A stretch of 64,000 bases of DNA from contig JAWDGP010000082.1 of assembly GCA_033675545.1 (NCBI GenBank), positions 657,319 to 721,318 of the forward strand, in the 5' to 3' direction. The notes under the pieces are model-generated. The model was not told the origin of the DNA. It did no database searches and saw nothing but the letters and a program-made list of their open reading frames with translations. Made by a program: the position numbers and the translations under genes. The DNA comes from Elysia crispata (Eukaryota; Mollusca; Gastropoda; Plakobranchidae). This document shows positions 40,343 to 54,674 of the stretch, in pieces. Position 1 is the first letter of the stretch; the number at the start of each line of letters is the position of its first letter.

Positions 40343-41395
40343 AAAGAAAAATTTTAACAAAACTTTTATTTAACAGGCCAAAAAAAAAAAAAATGTTTTT
40401 ACAAGCTTTTTAGAGATGACTGTTTTCTGCGATCATTAGGAATGCCATTAATCTTAATCGGATAAACGAAAGATGCACATCTTAAATAATTAGTTCCTTT
40501 AACTGCTGATGCCTTAGAACGTCACATTTGCTTCTACCACTTCAAGTAGGATCCTTACCTGCGAATGAATGATATAGCTTATGCAACTCGGTTTACTGAC
40601 TCTTTTTGCATTTACAATTTTCTTTATTTCATAGGCAAACTTTCATGGCAATCAATAATTTGCTGAAATATTTCACTTAACTCTAAATCAAAATAATCAT
40701 TTAAACTATTAAAAAAAGATTCGACGTGTCGCTAAATTTTCCAGCCCCTAAATCGTATCATATCTTCTACGCATTTATAACTTGTGTGTCGCTCAATGCC
40801 ATTTTCTAGAATTGTAAATTTTAAAAGAAATTACTTTCTTTATTCATGTCCTGCGTTCATGAGAATAATGATTCGAGTTTCCAACATATTAAAGACCCAA
40901 TTTTATGATTTTATGTACCTTATCTAAATCATAACAAAAGAAAATAATTATTGGCCCGTGCTGTATCAGAGATGATAGAGTGCTGTGATGTTTGATGGCA
41001 TGACGTAACATGAATGAATGTAATTGTGCTTTAATAAAGGCACGCCGTTCCTTTTTCAGTGTGTGGTTTTTTTTTTTTTTTTTTTTAATATCATGTTAAT
41101 CGACAAGTCAAGAAAATTTTATGATTATCTTGATAAAGCATTGAAGTAGGTAGTCGAGAGGAAGAACATAGTCAAGAAACAGAATAAAAGCTAAAACGAG
41201 AACAAGAATTCGAATCGAGTCAGAAAGTGGGCAATTTTCTCAATCGTAGCAACAATCAGGAAATAAATCAAAATGTGAATGAAACAGTATCATCCTCTGT
41301 TGTAACGACTGACTTTTTCAGCTTTCTCGTACAGTACTAGTATCTGGTAGGGAGATCTGGCAGTAGGACTTCTCAATATAATCTGCTCAATTCAG

Positions 41396-41620
41396 GTGTT
41401 CATAACCAAAACAAAAAAAAAAAAACAAAAAAAACCAAACAAACAAACAACCAAACCAAACCAAACCAAACCAAAACAAAAAACAAACAACACAAAACAA
41501 CCAAACAAACAAACCACAGAACTAAACAGAAAACAAAAAACAACAAAACAACAAAGAAACAATCAAACAGGCAAACAAAAATTAATGGAGTTTCAGAAAC
41601 ATAAAAAAAAAAGAATCAAT
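41396..41620. repeat. AAAC/ACCAA-rich simple repeat
   Basis: A long A/C-only stretch of imperfect CAAA and CCAAA units. The apparent Lys/Asn/Thr-rich frame across it is simple repeat, not a gene. Confidence 0.85.
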
Positions 41621-41750
41621 AATAAGGGAATAACTTAGTTTTTAAGTGTTGACGCTTTCCTCTATGCTCAGAATTACGCAAAGTAAAGCTTAAAAAAAAA
41701 ACAAAATAAAAAAAAACACCCAGCCTAATCGTCCCTTGTTAACTAGAGTT

Positions 41751-41887
<137 letters not shown>

Positions 41888-42382
41888 CCCTTCCGAATTG
41901 AATCCCGGCACTCGATTGAAGACTCTCGTTTAAAAGTTGTCAAAATTGATACCGTTGCCCTCTTACGTTTTGATTCATACTGTTAATAACGATTTAAGAT
42001 AGTCGGCATACCTATGAATATGCCGAGGCAAATCAAATGTGCTAAAGCTTAGCCACTCTGATCCTCTCAAATTTCTGAGAACCAGCAGAAACGCTTTGCC
42101 TATGCCCATAAATAATACTATGTGACTAGTGTATATAACTCGAAAATGCCTAAAACTAATATCTAGTGTCCGATTGATGCTTGCTGCTCGCTGCGAAGGA
42201 TTCCTTTATTAGTGTTTCTGACATTTCGATTTTTAACTAGATGAAAACATTTTTTTTACCAACTCAGTGCGAAATAAGGAAATTCTTCAGTTAAAAATAG
42301 TTTTGTACTCTACGTCATCAATTTATGTGCTTCAGAATGCTAGACGTATTTCCGCCTCCACGAATGTAGCCATGTGATAAGG

Positions 42383-42451
42383 TGACATCATATCTGACCA
42401 ATGAACTTTCGTCTAACTTCTGTCATCCACTAAATATAGAACAGTGACTCA
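42383..42451 (+). promoter_or_regulatory. Jun proximal promoter cluster
   Basis: Four recognisable sites lie within 70 bp upstream of Jun: TGACATCA (42383-42390, identical to the jun1 AP-1-like site of the mammalian c-Jun promoter), CCAAT (42398-42402), CTAAATATAG (42430-42439, fits the MEF2 consensus) and TGACTCA (42445-42451, a perfect AP-1 site). A TACGTCA word at about 42311-42317 is CRE-like. Mammalian c-Jun also combines jun1, CCAAT and MEF2 sites close to its start and is autoregulated by AP-1. The site matches are seen directly; function is inferred. Confidence 0.75.
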
Positions 42452-42652
42452 CCCAGTTAAGACTGATGTCCTTCCAAATCGCTTTTCAGTTCCACTTTGA
42501 TCCTCGCCCAAGCCGTTTCGGTGTGACTAACTACATCGGCCTGTGAACTGTGCTGGGCCTTGAGTTGTGTGACTCATTATTTTGAAGTCAGTTACGACGC
42601 GCGCGTCCTTTCATTCAATCTGGATTTACGAACATCTTCTTCCAAGTCCAGG

Positions 42653-43555
42653 ATGGAGCAGTCGCTTTATTCGGACACGGACGGCCCTGATTCTGCTGTG
42701 AAAAAGTTGAAAAGAAGTATGACATTGGACTTCAATTCGAGTTCAGCAACAAAACAGAAGAAACTGGCCACAGTTTTAGCATCACCAGATCTTCACATGC
42801 TGAAATTGGCTTCGCCAGAGCTCGAAAAGATGATTATTCAAGCCAATGGAATGGTAACAACGACACCAACCCCAACACAATTTATTTTTCCGAAATATGT
42901 GACAGAGGAACAAGAAGCTTACGCCCGAGGCTTTGTTGATGCCCTAGCCGAGCTACACAGTGGTGCTTTGTCTGCCAACCGAGGCCAGGAGCTTTCGCGG
43001 ACATTTACAACTCTAACTGTCCCTTCAGCCCTTTCACAAAGTGCCACTGTTCCAACAACAACATCGGTGAGTTTACCCGTTTTGACTGCCAGCAATGAAC
43101 TTTCTACCACCATGTCTTTGCCTGGTGCTCCTGCTGGCAGGATCCCAACTACCGTAGCCCACCAAAAAAGTGCGCTGCCGACATCCCGAGCCAATCTGCC
43201 CGTGTCAGCCGCAGGGCTGGACGTCAGGATACCACAGATAAAGGATGAACCACAGACTGTCCCGTCCCTAAATTCTTCACCTCCCATGTCTCCCATTAAT
43301 ATGGAATCTCAGGAAAAGATCAAACTTGAACGTAAACGGGCACGCAACAGAGTTGCAGCTCGCAAATGTCGTACAAGAAAGCTAGAACGCATCTCACGGC
43401 TCGAAGAGCGCGTCAAAGATCTGAAAGGACAGAATAATGACTTATTAGGTACCGCCACAGGATTACGAGAGCAAGTGATGAAACTGAAGCAGCAAATTGT
43501 AGAACACGCTAACAATGGTTGTCAAATTATGACAACACATGACATGGCATTTTAA
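42653..43555 (+). CDS. JUN: Jun, AP-1 bZIP transcription factor (intronless)
   Basis: Encodes 300 residues in one exon, as in other animal c-Jun genes. Jun dimerises with itself or Fos and binds TGACTCA sites downstream of JNK signalling. Landmarks: JNK-docking delta-type segment [10 protein letters not shown] (about 16-25); SP phosphoacceptors in [17 protein letters not shown] (Ser44 and Ser54, matching human Ser63 and Ser73); TTTPTPTQF (Thr71, Thr73, matching human Thr91 and Thr93); [18 protein letters not shown] (86-102); Ser/Thr/Pro-rich middle; basic region [15 protein letters not shown] (229-243) with the redox-sensitive Cys239; leucine zipper heptads at Leu250, 257, 264, 271 and 278; C-terminal segment GCQIM as in vertebrates. 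The start is the first in-frame ATG and has a good CCAGG context; an upstream open extension has no ATG. It lies 0.2 kb downstream of an AP-1-rich promoter, so autoregulation is likely. Confidence 0.98.
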   Translation: MEQSLYSDTDGPDSAVKKLKRSMTLDFNSSSATKQKKLATVLASPDLHMLKLASPELEKMIIQANGMVTTTPTPTQFIFPKYVTEEQEAYARGFVDALAELHSGALSANRGQELSRTFTTLTVPSALSQSATVPTTTSVSLPVLTASNELSTTMSLPGAPAGRIPTTVAHQKSALPTSRANLPVSAAGLDVRIPQIKDEPQTVPSLNSSPPMSPINMESQEKIKLERKRARNRVAARKCRTRKLERISRLEERVKDLKGQNNDLLGTATGLREQVMKLKQQIVEHANNGCQIMTTHDMAF

Positions 43556-46500
43556 CAAGCTTCAAGATCAAGAAACCACGGAGTTAAAATGTAAGAATGC
43601 ATGTTTTAGTTTATACTTACTCATTTACTGGTAAGATTCATGAAAATTAATTCTAAATAAATTACAGTAATTAATAGATCTAGAGTCTAGATCTAGATCT
43701 AATTAATAGTTATAAATTTAGATCTCGATCTCATGTCAGTTACAGAATTCTAGAGCTTTAGATCCTATCAATCCCTCAATGACGCAATTACCAGATCCAG
43801 ACAAGACTTGCTTGTAGATCTTGAGTATTGAATTTGTCAAAGTCTAGATGTAGTATTTGTAGGACGTTCCTTATATGACTGGTCAACAAAAAATTTCGTC
43901 AATACCCAAATGACTCAGTTAAAATGTATGAATGGGACATATTAACAAAGCTTTTCCTTTAGTTAATGAGAATAGCACAAACCCAACTGGATAAAACCCT
44001 GTCACCATTTATAGTTTTACACTGAAGGTTTTTTTTTTTTTTTTTAGTCCAATAGTAGTGATAGTAGTTTGTATTATCACCTTCAATCATTAGTGCGTAT
44101 TATTGCAGTGATCGGCCCAACTCACCCTAAGCGTAAAAATTGTATTTAACTTAATAAATTTGATACGCTGAACAGGAATATGAAGTTTTTATTCCTCGCA
44201 AATAGGTACTTTTCAAAATATAAGCATTTTTGTGTTGTTCTAAAATTCCATTAAAGTAAGCTACATGATTCGATTTCTTCAGGAAACATTCAATTGTGAA
44301 GCCTAACATGATTTGGGTTGATATCTGCAATTTTACCCATTAGTGCTAGTGCAGGTGAAATAAGTGAAAGTTTACTTGATTAGCTACAGATTCTCCCTTG
44401 GAAGGACTTTCAAATGGGTACGGTATCTCTACCATACTAAAGAGGGCTTAATTTGATCAGGCCATAGAAAAACTGTGGCTTCGTTTTTATATACGTGTAA
44501 ATCATTTCCTAACAATGAATTACCATTGATTAAGAAAAACTACGGCATCATAAATCCTATAATCATATATATCTTAATTGTATACGAAACGAACATACCC
44601 AATCGGAAGTCCTATTTCTCTCTTTTAATATTCTCAAACTCTGAGGAAGAGTTTACATTCAAATCTATCTAGATCTAGTTTAACCCCAGCTTTTATCACT
44701 AGATCTAGATCTCGATACATTTAAATTCAAACAGTTGTAGGCCAATAGATGTATAAATAAGTTTTCATTTAGTGTTCAACAAGGAATCAATTGATATGTG
44801 CCAAATAGAAATGTATATTTAGACAGAAATTTAACTTTAGTAGGTGTGTCTCAAAGTATGGTTTACAAGTTACAATTAATTAAATACTTGGCAAGATTGC
44901 ATCAAGAGCCTTATAATAAATAAATACAATTAGCTGACCTTCATTTTGTAAGACTAAGACTAAAAGCTAAATATTTAATTATCAGTGTCTAAAGCTTTAT
45001 ATTATCCCTTAGTCTTAATTGCTTGAGGATACGTTCAAGTTAGTGCTGATCAGTGCGTTGGTGGATCTTTACAAAATTCTTTTTAGTCACTACTGACTTA
45101 TTGGGCAGGTAAAAATTAAACTATATTTCCTGGAGAGAAGAAAATATACATGTTTGAAGGCTAGCTACCAATCATTAATGGAATAAAATGACTTCGATAC
45201 ATGGGTTATTCATTGGAATGAATTGCAGTTTATTTAATTTGGATCTAAAGACTTTGGACGAATAGTGATGTGTGACAATGTGGACATGTAAGATCTGATA
45301 CATGTATGACTTTGTTTTATGTTAAACTTCTGTATTTGTGGCACTTAATATGACAACCATACTGCCTCATTCAACTCATTACAAAGTCCTATTTGTAAGC
45401 AGCTTTTGTATGATTAGAGTCCATGATTCAATTCTCTTTTTTTTTTTTTTACCTTGCAAATTGAAAGATGTTGCCTGAACTTTTGACAAATGTATGATTG
45501 ATATTAAGATGATGAGCTGAGACAGCGAATTTCATCATAATAGTTGCATTTTTGTTTGTTTTTTCTGTCTAAAAATTGACATCTCTCTTGCCATTTGTTG
45601 GAATTGTGATCCTCATTTTCTTCCAAATTCATCCACGCTGTAGGTGTAAGTTAAAAAAATATTATTATGAATTATTTGTAGTTGTATAGGAATCAATTTC
45701 CTTTTCATATGTGTACTTTTTTATGTATAGTAGCAATCTAAGAAGGTGAGCATGTAATTTTCACCCATTAGCAAGATTAGAAAGCAGTTTGAAATTGAAT
45801 ATGAGTTGTTTAAATGTATAGCAGTCATTAGAATAAATTGATTTCAAGTGTGTCTTATCTGACTCAGCAGCTATGATATTTTGATACAGTTAAACCTCAG
45901 ATTCAATGAATAAGCCTGGCTGGTTGAAAAGTTTGATGGATCAAATTATGTCTTTTGAAGCCAAATTCTCAGGAAATAGAATCTAGTAGTATACAATGGA
46001 TCCACATAAACATTAATGATCAAACTTAAAGTCAACTGGCTTTTAAATTCTTGATTTGAAATATCAACCTCCTTGGGCTGTCTTTGCCTTTCTTATATAC
46101 GGCAATGTAATAATTGAAGTCAACTCTTGCTTAAAGTCAACAAATTTGTCTGGCCCAGAGGTGTTGCCTAAAAACGCTATACTAGACTCCTCTTTAATGA
46201 TAAGATACTGTAACCTTGCTTGTTTAAATAAAATCTCTAAAAGTAAGACCTGTTTGTTCCTCTATTAATTTGCATGATTTTTACTGTCATGTTAACTTAT
46301 TGTTATGCCAAAAAAAAATGAGGCAAGCTTTAATTTTTGTGGAATTGAAAATTTTGGGTTTATTAAAACTTAACATTCTCTTTGGGTTAGTTTTTTCAAT
46401 TGAAAGTTTCAAGATTAATATTGTAAATTAAAATGGGGATTTTTCTAGGTCATAGGACGCAAAAGTTGATTGTAAGTGCAAATCAAGCTTATGTTTATCA

Positions 46501-49500
46501 TCTCACTGGCTAAATACACATAATTATATTTGCGAGTATAGCATGTTCTATTTTTAAAAAGAAACTGTACAATTTTGCTAAGAATTGTATAGGCATATGA
46601 TTTTACTTTTTATGGATCATCTTGTGACTGAGTTTAAACCAAACTTTCTGATGTTAAAAAAATGAATTAGTGATCATGATGTAATCCATCATATTGAGCA
46701 TATGTAGCAGCTGATCCCTCTAATTCGTTTTAGGAACTGGGAATGAAACTACATTAAGGTTTATCCACTTTATCCTTTTTGGAAAAGTTATAATTTTGGA
46801 CAAATATTTTTGTTTTAACTTCAAAAATATATTTTGGACAAATCAAAGTAATTTTTATAAGAGAGAAAATAATTAGGTTACCAGAAATCATTTTTAATTT
46901 GTTTAAAAGTGTTTTTACCTTTAACTGAAAATAAATGAAAGAAAAATATTCTGATACAGTAATAGTTCTGCATGTACTATTAATATTATAGATGTGAAAT
47001 CAAATGCTATCAGGAAATTAAAAAAAAAAAATAGAATTGGCTGTCTATTCATGTATAATAACTATAAATTTTTGAAGTGATCTATAGATGAGTCAACATA
47101 ATTTCAAACTAGTGCATTATATCTCTTAAAATGTCAAATGTTTCACCTCATCAAGTTATTCCTGGCTAGAAACAACATAAAGATAGCAATATGCTACAAC
47201 GTCATTTTTTTTATTAAAAGTTCTAACAAGACTTTTATGATTTTATGAATGTTAACTCACCTTAGGTGCATAGCTGACCATGAAAAGATTAACCCTGCCT
47301 GTGGATTTTCAAAAGCTGTTGATCAGATTTTTGTAGCCTGAAATGAGGGGTTGTTGACTTGGGGATTTCATCTAGTTAATCTGGCTTTTTGAATGGTGCT
47401 TGTTTGTTAACAGGCTGTCTAATTAAACACTAAGCTGCGTGATGTGCTAAAATAATCTTCAATGGTTTCATTTTTGTTGTGTATAGTTTTGAGTTTTTTG
47501 TCACAAGATTATTGATCATGACACCAACAGCTATACAAAATTTTTGTGGTGCATTGTTGTACTCATATTTTTTTAAGATCATTCTAATATGTATCTTTTT
47601 TCATGAACACGTTTTACTTTGTTACATCGCTACAAAGTTTTTTTTAATTTTGTTCTGTTTTCATTAGAAGATCTAGAGAATTTATAACAACTTAATTAAT
47701 TCTCTCATTGCTTTGTTTTTTTTCTTCCATTTTATTGTTATTGAATAATATGTAATTTGATTTCTAAAAATTTTAAATGTATTTAATTACATGAAATATA
47801 TAATGTGTAACTGTAAATAAAAGCATGTTTCTGAGTTATTAGTGTCAGGGATTTTTCTTTTTTTAAGCATCAAAGATTGCAAAACTTTGATCTAAGAAGT
47901 TTCAAGTGTGTAATTCACTAATTTTATTGGTTTTCTACATATGTGATAATTGATGAGCATATGAACATTTTCGATTATGTTTGTGTTTTGTTGGTGGTGG
48001 TTGTTTTTTTTTTTTTCTTTTTCTTCAATTTGATACATAGTAACTTGTAACAGTGAAACAAAAAAGATAGTAGATGATTTTGAATCACAACAACTTTTAA
48101 CTGAAAGATAACTTTTAATTTTGAAATTTTGTTTTATTTAAGGTAAAAGTTTACTTCTGAAACCTTTAGTTTAAGTCAGAGTTAACTACTGGTAATGTAC
48201 ATGCTGTATTTCAGATGCTTCTGAGATTGAGAATTAAAAGTTTTTTTTTTTTTTTTTTTTTTAAAAGCCTAAAACATTCAATGTTGCAACAAATATGACT
48301 AAATTACTAAACTTATGTATGTATGAAGATCAGGAGAAATCTGATGCTGGTGCTAGCGTGAAATGATTTTGGATGATTCTGTATTAATTAGCATTACAAT
48401 GTACTGTGAATTACTTGTTTTTATTGACTATGCATGGTAAAGGGAGAATGTTTTAAAAGTGATATACATGTACCTTTTACAGTAAATGAATGTATTGGAT
48501 GTCAAGTGATTTTTACTACTTGTTTATAAATTGTTATAAATACTGTAATTTTCTTTATCTCTTGTGGCTTCATTGTTCCATCACGCAAACTCGCTGAAAT
48601 GTGATACTAAAATTGTTGCTGGTCATTTGCTTTTGTAAGAAAGAAATTTGCAAAACTCTATTACATTGCTTGTAAAAAAAAAACCATTAAAATGTTTACA
48701 AAATAATCATAAATGCATAATATATTCTCATGTTACAATTTAAAGTCTTTTTTTTCGTTTTTTCATTTGACACAGTGTTACTACTTTGTTCATGTTTTTT
48801 TTTATTTTTTTATTTAACTTTAAGTTGATACATGTATTGAGCAGGGCTGGGTTGTGTTAAATGAAACATAAGTTTCTGCAGAGGTTCGATTTTCTAATTT
48901 CATAAAATTCACTAAAAGCAAATGGGTTTTAATCAATCTTTATTAACATTATTATCCTCACATAATAACATCAGAGACTTTAAGTGAAATACGTTTTCAG
49001 CCATAACACAAAAGATATCATGATATATATGTATTTGGAATTACTTGATCATGAAGTCTTTAAAAGAGAAGGAAAAAATGAATTTGTGCTTTTGAAATCT
49101 GAAATGGCTACCTCCAATAGTAAAGTGCATACAAATATTAAAATAATACAAAGCCCATACAATTTAAACGTGTCTCTCTTTTCTTGAATAAAAAAAAATT
49201 CTAAAAGTACATTGTTAGTAGGTTTTAACTAGCATTTCATGCTGACAGTAGTTCAGTAATTGTGTTAGTTTACACATTTTGTCATTCGAAACACCAATTT
49301 TGAAACTTTGTGTTTTTAATCCTTCAAATCAAAGGCAGTTTAGTACTACTACTTCCTCTCCCACAATTCCTCTAAATAGTTTAGAAAAAAAAGACAATTA
49401 ATTTATCCTTTTGATAATAAAAATAAAATGAGTAAAAGCTCTTAAAAATAAGGTGGATAAAAAGAAAAACTAAACCAGTGTAAATTGTTACATAGCCTCA

Positions 49501-49940
49501 CGTTTCAGTGATGTGAAAGAATATAGTCCCAAGAAATCTACATTTAATGCAGGAAAATAGGGCTCCTCAAAATTTTTACTTTTGGCAATGACATGTACAG
49601 CAGTTTGTGAGTCGAAGTTTCTTTTTTTTTTTAATTTTTTTTTTTATATAAATTACACTACAGTAGACCAATAACTTAAATTGGAAAGTACTAATTTATA
49701 GAAATAACTGTCCAACTCTTTGAAACTAAATATAAGAAGGGTTAAGGAACACCAATTGATCGCTTTCAACTGCATAATTTTTTCATATGCTGATGAGCTT
49801 CAAATTTTGACTTGCCATTGACAAAAAAAAAAAAAAACATGAAAAAAAAATTGAAGAGCTAAAATTTAATGTCGCATGGAAAATGTCTTTGAACAATATA
49901 TTCTAAGGGCTCTTCACTATTTAACTGAATTAAAATTTTT
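43556..49940. other. Jun 3' UTR and downstream intergenic DNA
   Basis: AT-rich DNA with many ATTTA words and several AATAAA hexamers. The one at 47816-47821 is followed by a GT/T-rich stretch and could end a long Jun 3' UTR, but earlier hexamers (about 43656) are equally possible. TAGATCTA palindromes cluster at 43675-43730 and 44695-44715. No other gene seen. Confidence 0.55.
44399..44549 (+). repeat. Dispersed repeat, copy 2 of 2
   Basis: Partner of 36288-36450, with the same order of conserved blocks and moderate divergence. It lies about 0.85 kb downstream of the Jun stop codon. Origin unknown; it could be an old MITE or SINE body. Confidence 0.6.
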
Positions 49941-49942
49941 GT

Positions 49943-50001
<59 letters not shown>

Positions 50002-50974
50002 ATGTAGTAGTATACGGTAAAGAAAATTTCATACAAGAGCAGCTGTTGATGGAGCTCATTTATTATACAGATGATTGTCATATTACATAATGGTGGTGAG
50101 AACCGTGAAACCGAACTCTAGCTATAGAACTGACTGATAAAATAACATCAACATAAATGTGTGTTATACAGTATTGAAGACGTTGACGTTTATTATAAAC
50201 TGTGAAGCTTTGTGTGCAATGTGCAAAAGAGTAAGTTCTATTCTAATATTGAATCTGCAGAACACATATTTCCAGTCAAAACGAGAAATTTTACAGTGTG
50301 TCAATGTGAGATCTCTGATATGAGTCGAACCATTTCTAATGAGTTCAATAAAAACTTCAGAATTTTAATTTTTTGACTGGCGATGGCATTACATGCTGAA
50401 AACGCGGGCTTGCTTATAGTTATGGTCAGTATAAAGAAAATGATTTGTAATTGTACCGGTATGAAGAATGAACATTTATAATTATCATTTTATCCAAACA
50501 TACACAATTACGGTATGTAATTAGAAAGGTCTAAGGTCCAACCCATATTATAAAAAAATAATTACAAAAATCCGCACACAGAAACAGTGTTCGCAAACAC
50601 ACATGTAACCAGTAGGCTTATTTGTACTTCTATAATTTGCACAGATCTACAATTTTGACAACACCAGTTCCAAATAAAGAATATTTATTTCCTATTAAAT
50701 AAAAGTTTGCCGTACATCAAGGGCAAAATATGCAACTTATTCGACTGAAAAGCAGCTAAGTGGAGATAGTGAATCTTAATATGTGTCCATGTACATGTAA
50801 TATAATCTATATACCGTATTGCAAACAACTTATTCAATTCTGTAAATAGGTTGTTGCTTTTTTTAAATAAAAAGCTGCAACAAGTTAAACATCAAAGTAG
50901 CCTAGATTCAATTGACAGTGATTATTTTTCATGCACTTTGATAAAGTGTGTAATATATGGCCTGTCTTCTCCCA

Positions 50975-50980
<6 letters not shown>

Positions 50981-51051
<71 letters not shown>

Positions 51052-51094
51052 GTCTCTCTGTCTCTCTCTGTCTGTCCGTCTGTCTCTCTCTGTC

Positions 51095-51178
<84 letters not shown>

Positions 51179-51263
51179 CCTTTCTCTCTTCGCCTCAGGC
51201 TTTTTCCTCCCATTGTAGCTCAGAAATCTTAGGGATTTTGTTTTCCTGCTCACCCATAATTTT

Positions 51264-51325
<62 letters not shown>

Positions 51326-51330
51326 CTCTC
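50981..51330. repeat. Compound (CT)n / GTCT microsatellite
   Basis: Three CT blocks separated by a TCTGTCTG section and a short unique stretch, then TCTA and poly-C units. Very similar in architecture to 39123-39362. Translations are Ser-Leu or Arg-Glu repeats only. Confidence 0.95.
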
Positions 51331-51419
51331 CCCCCCCCCTCTCTCTTTCTCCATCGTCCCTATTTCTGGAAGCAGATCTTAATAGATCTTAGAAGCTAGT
51401 AGGGCCTACATGTATGTTA

Positions 51420-53049
51420 CATACGTGTATGTATATGTATCATGAGTGATTTCCACTACCATAAAAATATAGGATGACATAATTATATTGATCATCCTTC
51501 GGTCGTCGTTTACAATGGCCTATTTCAATTCTCAACCAGCACCGACAGCTGTTGTTGTTTGGGGAATTTTAGTTCACGATTATTAATTTTTATGGAACTA
51601 CGTCGCGATAATGCGAACCCACAAGCAGAGATCCGCTTCACTCAATTCAGGTTCATGTCGAGCTAACCGAGACTTTTATGGTCACAGCTCTCTACCTTCT
51701 AACGTGATAGCAGTAGAAAGTTGAACTACAAATTGAATGAATCTGTAGATGCCTCTGTGAGTATAAATAATTGCGCGTAAAGTTTAGGCAATAAATAAAG
51801 TTGCGAAATGGATTTTCTTCCCCACACAGTACATCTACACTAGAATTTTTTTTCTTCTTCTTCACATTATCAGCCCATCTAACTACATGTTGAACCATAA
51901 TGTTCCTGGATTGATTGAGTGACGTCATCAACAACAAGTTCAAGCTGTGTGAGGCACAAACATCAAACTCTAAATAGAGGGCGATGGCCCCTACAATACA
52001 TATTCTTCTTGATGTGCACATGTGACATAGCATAGATAGCAGAACTAAATTGTTTTAATCTCCTAAAGTCTCGCTCAGAAGTTGACACGGTTGACATAGC
52101 ATGGGAGATGAGAGCCAAAACTCAACCACCGTCTTGGGTAAATCCACCTCATTTTCAGGATGGCAACTGTTTTAAACTAAAGAATTTTAAAATGGGCAAT
52201 TTAGCAAAAATATAATGATATTGCTTAGGATCATTTCTCATACGATATGTCATTTCTGCTCACGATGCTTTATCATTATGGAAGAATAATAGAGGGGGGA
52301 AAGGGGGTATTCTAGTTATTTCTCATCGAGAATGAGCAAAGTGAGGCAATGGCCTAAATTAGTAAATACATACATGAATGAATTTCTGAAAAAACAACAA
52401 CAAAACAAAACAAAAACACACACGAAAAGTTGTAATTTTGAAATAAAGTCACAGGTTCTACTTCCGTAGACTCTGAACTCAAAATGAAAAGCATAATTAT
52501 TATGAATGTTATGTATGTTAGTTTCTCATCATTATTTTCGATAAAAAGAAGCTTTCAAGGAGTATATTTGATTACACCGGTAGTTCTACTAAAAATAACT
52601 GCTATGTGCCATATGAACATAACATACATGTTAATTTAAGTAACAATAGCAGAGTCTGGGCTGGCATGTGCATGGGTATCACCATGGTTGTGGTTCATTG
52701 AATGAGTATGGTAATGTCATGACCTTGGTCGGATCGTCTGTTAAATGAAATTGACAAAAATGTTTCAAGTTTTTCAAAAGTCAATTCAGACCATTATGCC
52801 GATGAAAAAGAAATTAAGAAGAAAAAAATGGCAAACACCGCAGTACATGTATCTTTTGCAGGTATAAAAGCACAAACGTATATTTAAAGGGAGTTCTAAA
52901 CCTCAAGAAGGCCACATTGCTGGCAAAATACAACACATGTAATTATCAAGATTTGGATATAGTCTATGTCAGTTGTAGGGGGCAACATTGAGATCTAAGA
53001 CAAAAAAATTAGCTCTCTATATCCAGGCGACCACTTTTTAGAGGTGATT

Positions 53050-53093
<44 letters not shown>

Positions 53094-54578
53094 TATATAT
53101 ATTATGTATATATATAATTATATATGTATATAATATGTTTATAGATTAAAACCTATTCCATAAAAAATGTGTTCGTGAGCGACAGATTAGTTCAAGTACA
53201 CGCTGTAGATAATTTTAAATTAAAAGACGTCCTCAATTAACTGCATTTTGTTTACAGCCATCATTGTTTGTTTAAGCGGATGCCTAGAAATAAGTAGAAT
53301 TACATCATGTATTTTTATCGATATCGTATCTTTGCGCATGGTACTATAGCCTCGTTTGCTTTAAGGGGACAATCAGTTTAGCTAGATAATTATTTTATGA
53401 AATGGGCCTAATGTCTAAATAGTAATATATCAAACAATGAAGATATACCCGGCCTGTGCTTGCTTATGTTGGCCTGAGGTGTACGTTTGTAGTCTATGAG
53501 TATGACAGTATGAGAAATCGGAAAACCCCTCCATAATGAAACAACTGAGTAAGAACGTCATGTTCTAAATATAGCACATGCACTGACTCATTGATCATGG
53601 GGCTCTCGCATTCGCAGCCAAAACAGTGCGAGTTGGCCTCGCGCGTTCACTGTGGCCTCATTTTAACCTTGATGCAGAATCTCTAAGCCCATCCTGTGAG
53701 TGTGAAGCTTTTCACTTTCACAACGAATCGTGACATTTCGAATACATGTATTTCATTTATGATATGAAAAAAAAAAAATTCCCAACTTAGCTTTTGTTGA
53801 TGTGTATTAAGCTTGACTTGTACGGCACGCGATGTAAACAAACTCGATTCTGCGTCTAGGAATTTATAAGCTGACGGAAACATTCAATCAGGTCATCACG
53901 TCGAAGGAGTAGGTTAGATCTACCGAATAAGCGTAGCTCTAGACGCTGAGAGACCTGCGTGTATCAAGGAGTACTGTAGCATGGGGAAGTAGGCCAATTT
54001 TTGTGTGCTTTGTTTCACATTAGCAGAATCAGACGGTTATGTACTAGGTCAAAGACATGACAAAATTAAAAAAAAAAAACAACATCATACTTGATTATCA
54101 ATATCATGTCATCATCCGCTCCCCTCCGCCATCGCGTGCTTGCATTGTGCATCTGCGGAGCAAGAGCTGTGCATATTGTCTACCGATCTGACAGTGTAGT
54201 ACCAGTAGACTAATTAGAATAAATTTTGCATCCGACTTGGTTGGCTATGACAGTAAGGTTCTAAATAAGGATGGCCTCATAAACACAAGTGGAAAGGGGG
54301 TGTGGGATCTGTCATAAACTGCTTTATCTTGCTTAAATCCGTAAAAAGAGCATTTTTGTTTAAAAACAACTTTTGATCATAATTACTCAAAGAAGAGACA
54401 AAATGTACATGTCTGACTGAATTTTAATCTTTAGTATTAATAAATCATTACAACCACGCTGAGAATACAATCCAGGATTGGTTGTTACCGTAACTAATAC
54501 TTAAATCAAGTTTTCCGTCTTATTTTTTAAATTAAAATAAATACAAGTACATGTTAGGCAGACAAATAAGTTATATGG

Positions 54579-54580
<2 letters not shown>
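51420..54580. other. Intergenic, possible hAT remnant
   Basis: Mostly featureless AT-rich DNA. On the minus strand around 51990-51890 a short frame reads CASHSLNLLL, resembling the C(A/S)HxLNL motif of hAT transposases and their zinc-finger relatives. It is too short to call. A TA microsatellite lies at 53053-53090. Confidence 0.3.

Positions 54581-54581
<1 letters not shown>

Positions 54582-54671
<90 letters not shown>
54582..54671. repeat. (GA)n microsatellite
   Basis: A GA run adjoining the tail of the SINE-like unit at 54672-54832. On the minus strand it becomes a CT tail after the SINE body. Confidence 0.95.

Positions 54672-54674
<3 letters not shown>

Noticed and set aside
42560-42652. 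N-terminal extension of Jun
   Set aside because: The open frame upstream has no ATG; the first in-frame ATG is 42653 and has a good context, and the downstream sequence aligns with Jun from there.
45888-46200. Possible pogo-like left end (CAGTTAAACCTCAGATT)
   Set aside because: I could not find a matching right end, so a bounded element is unsupported.
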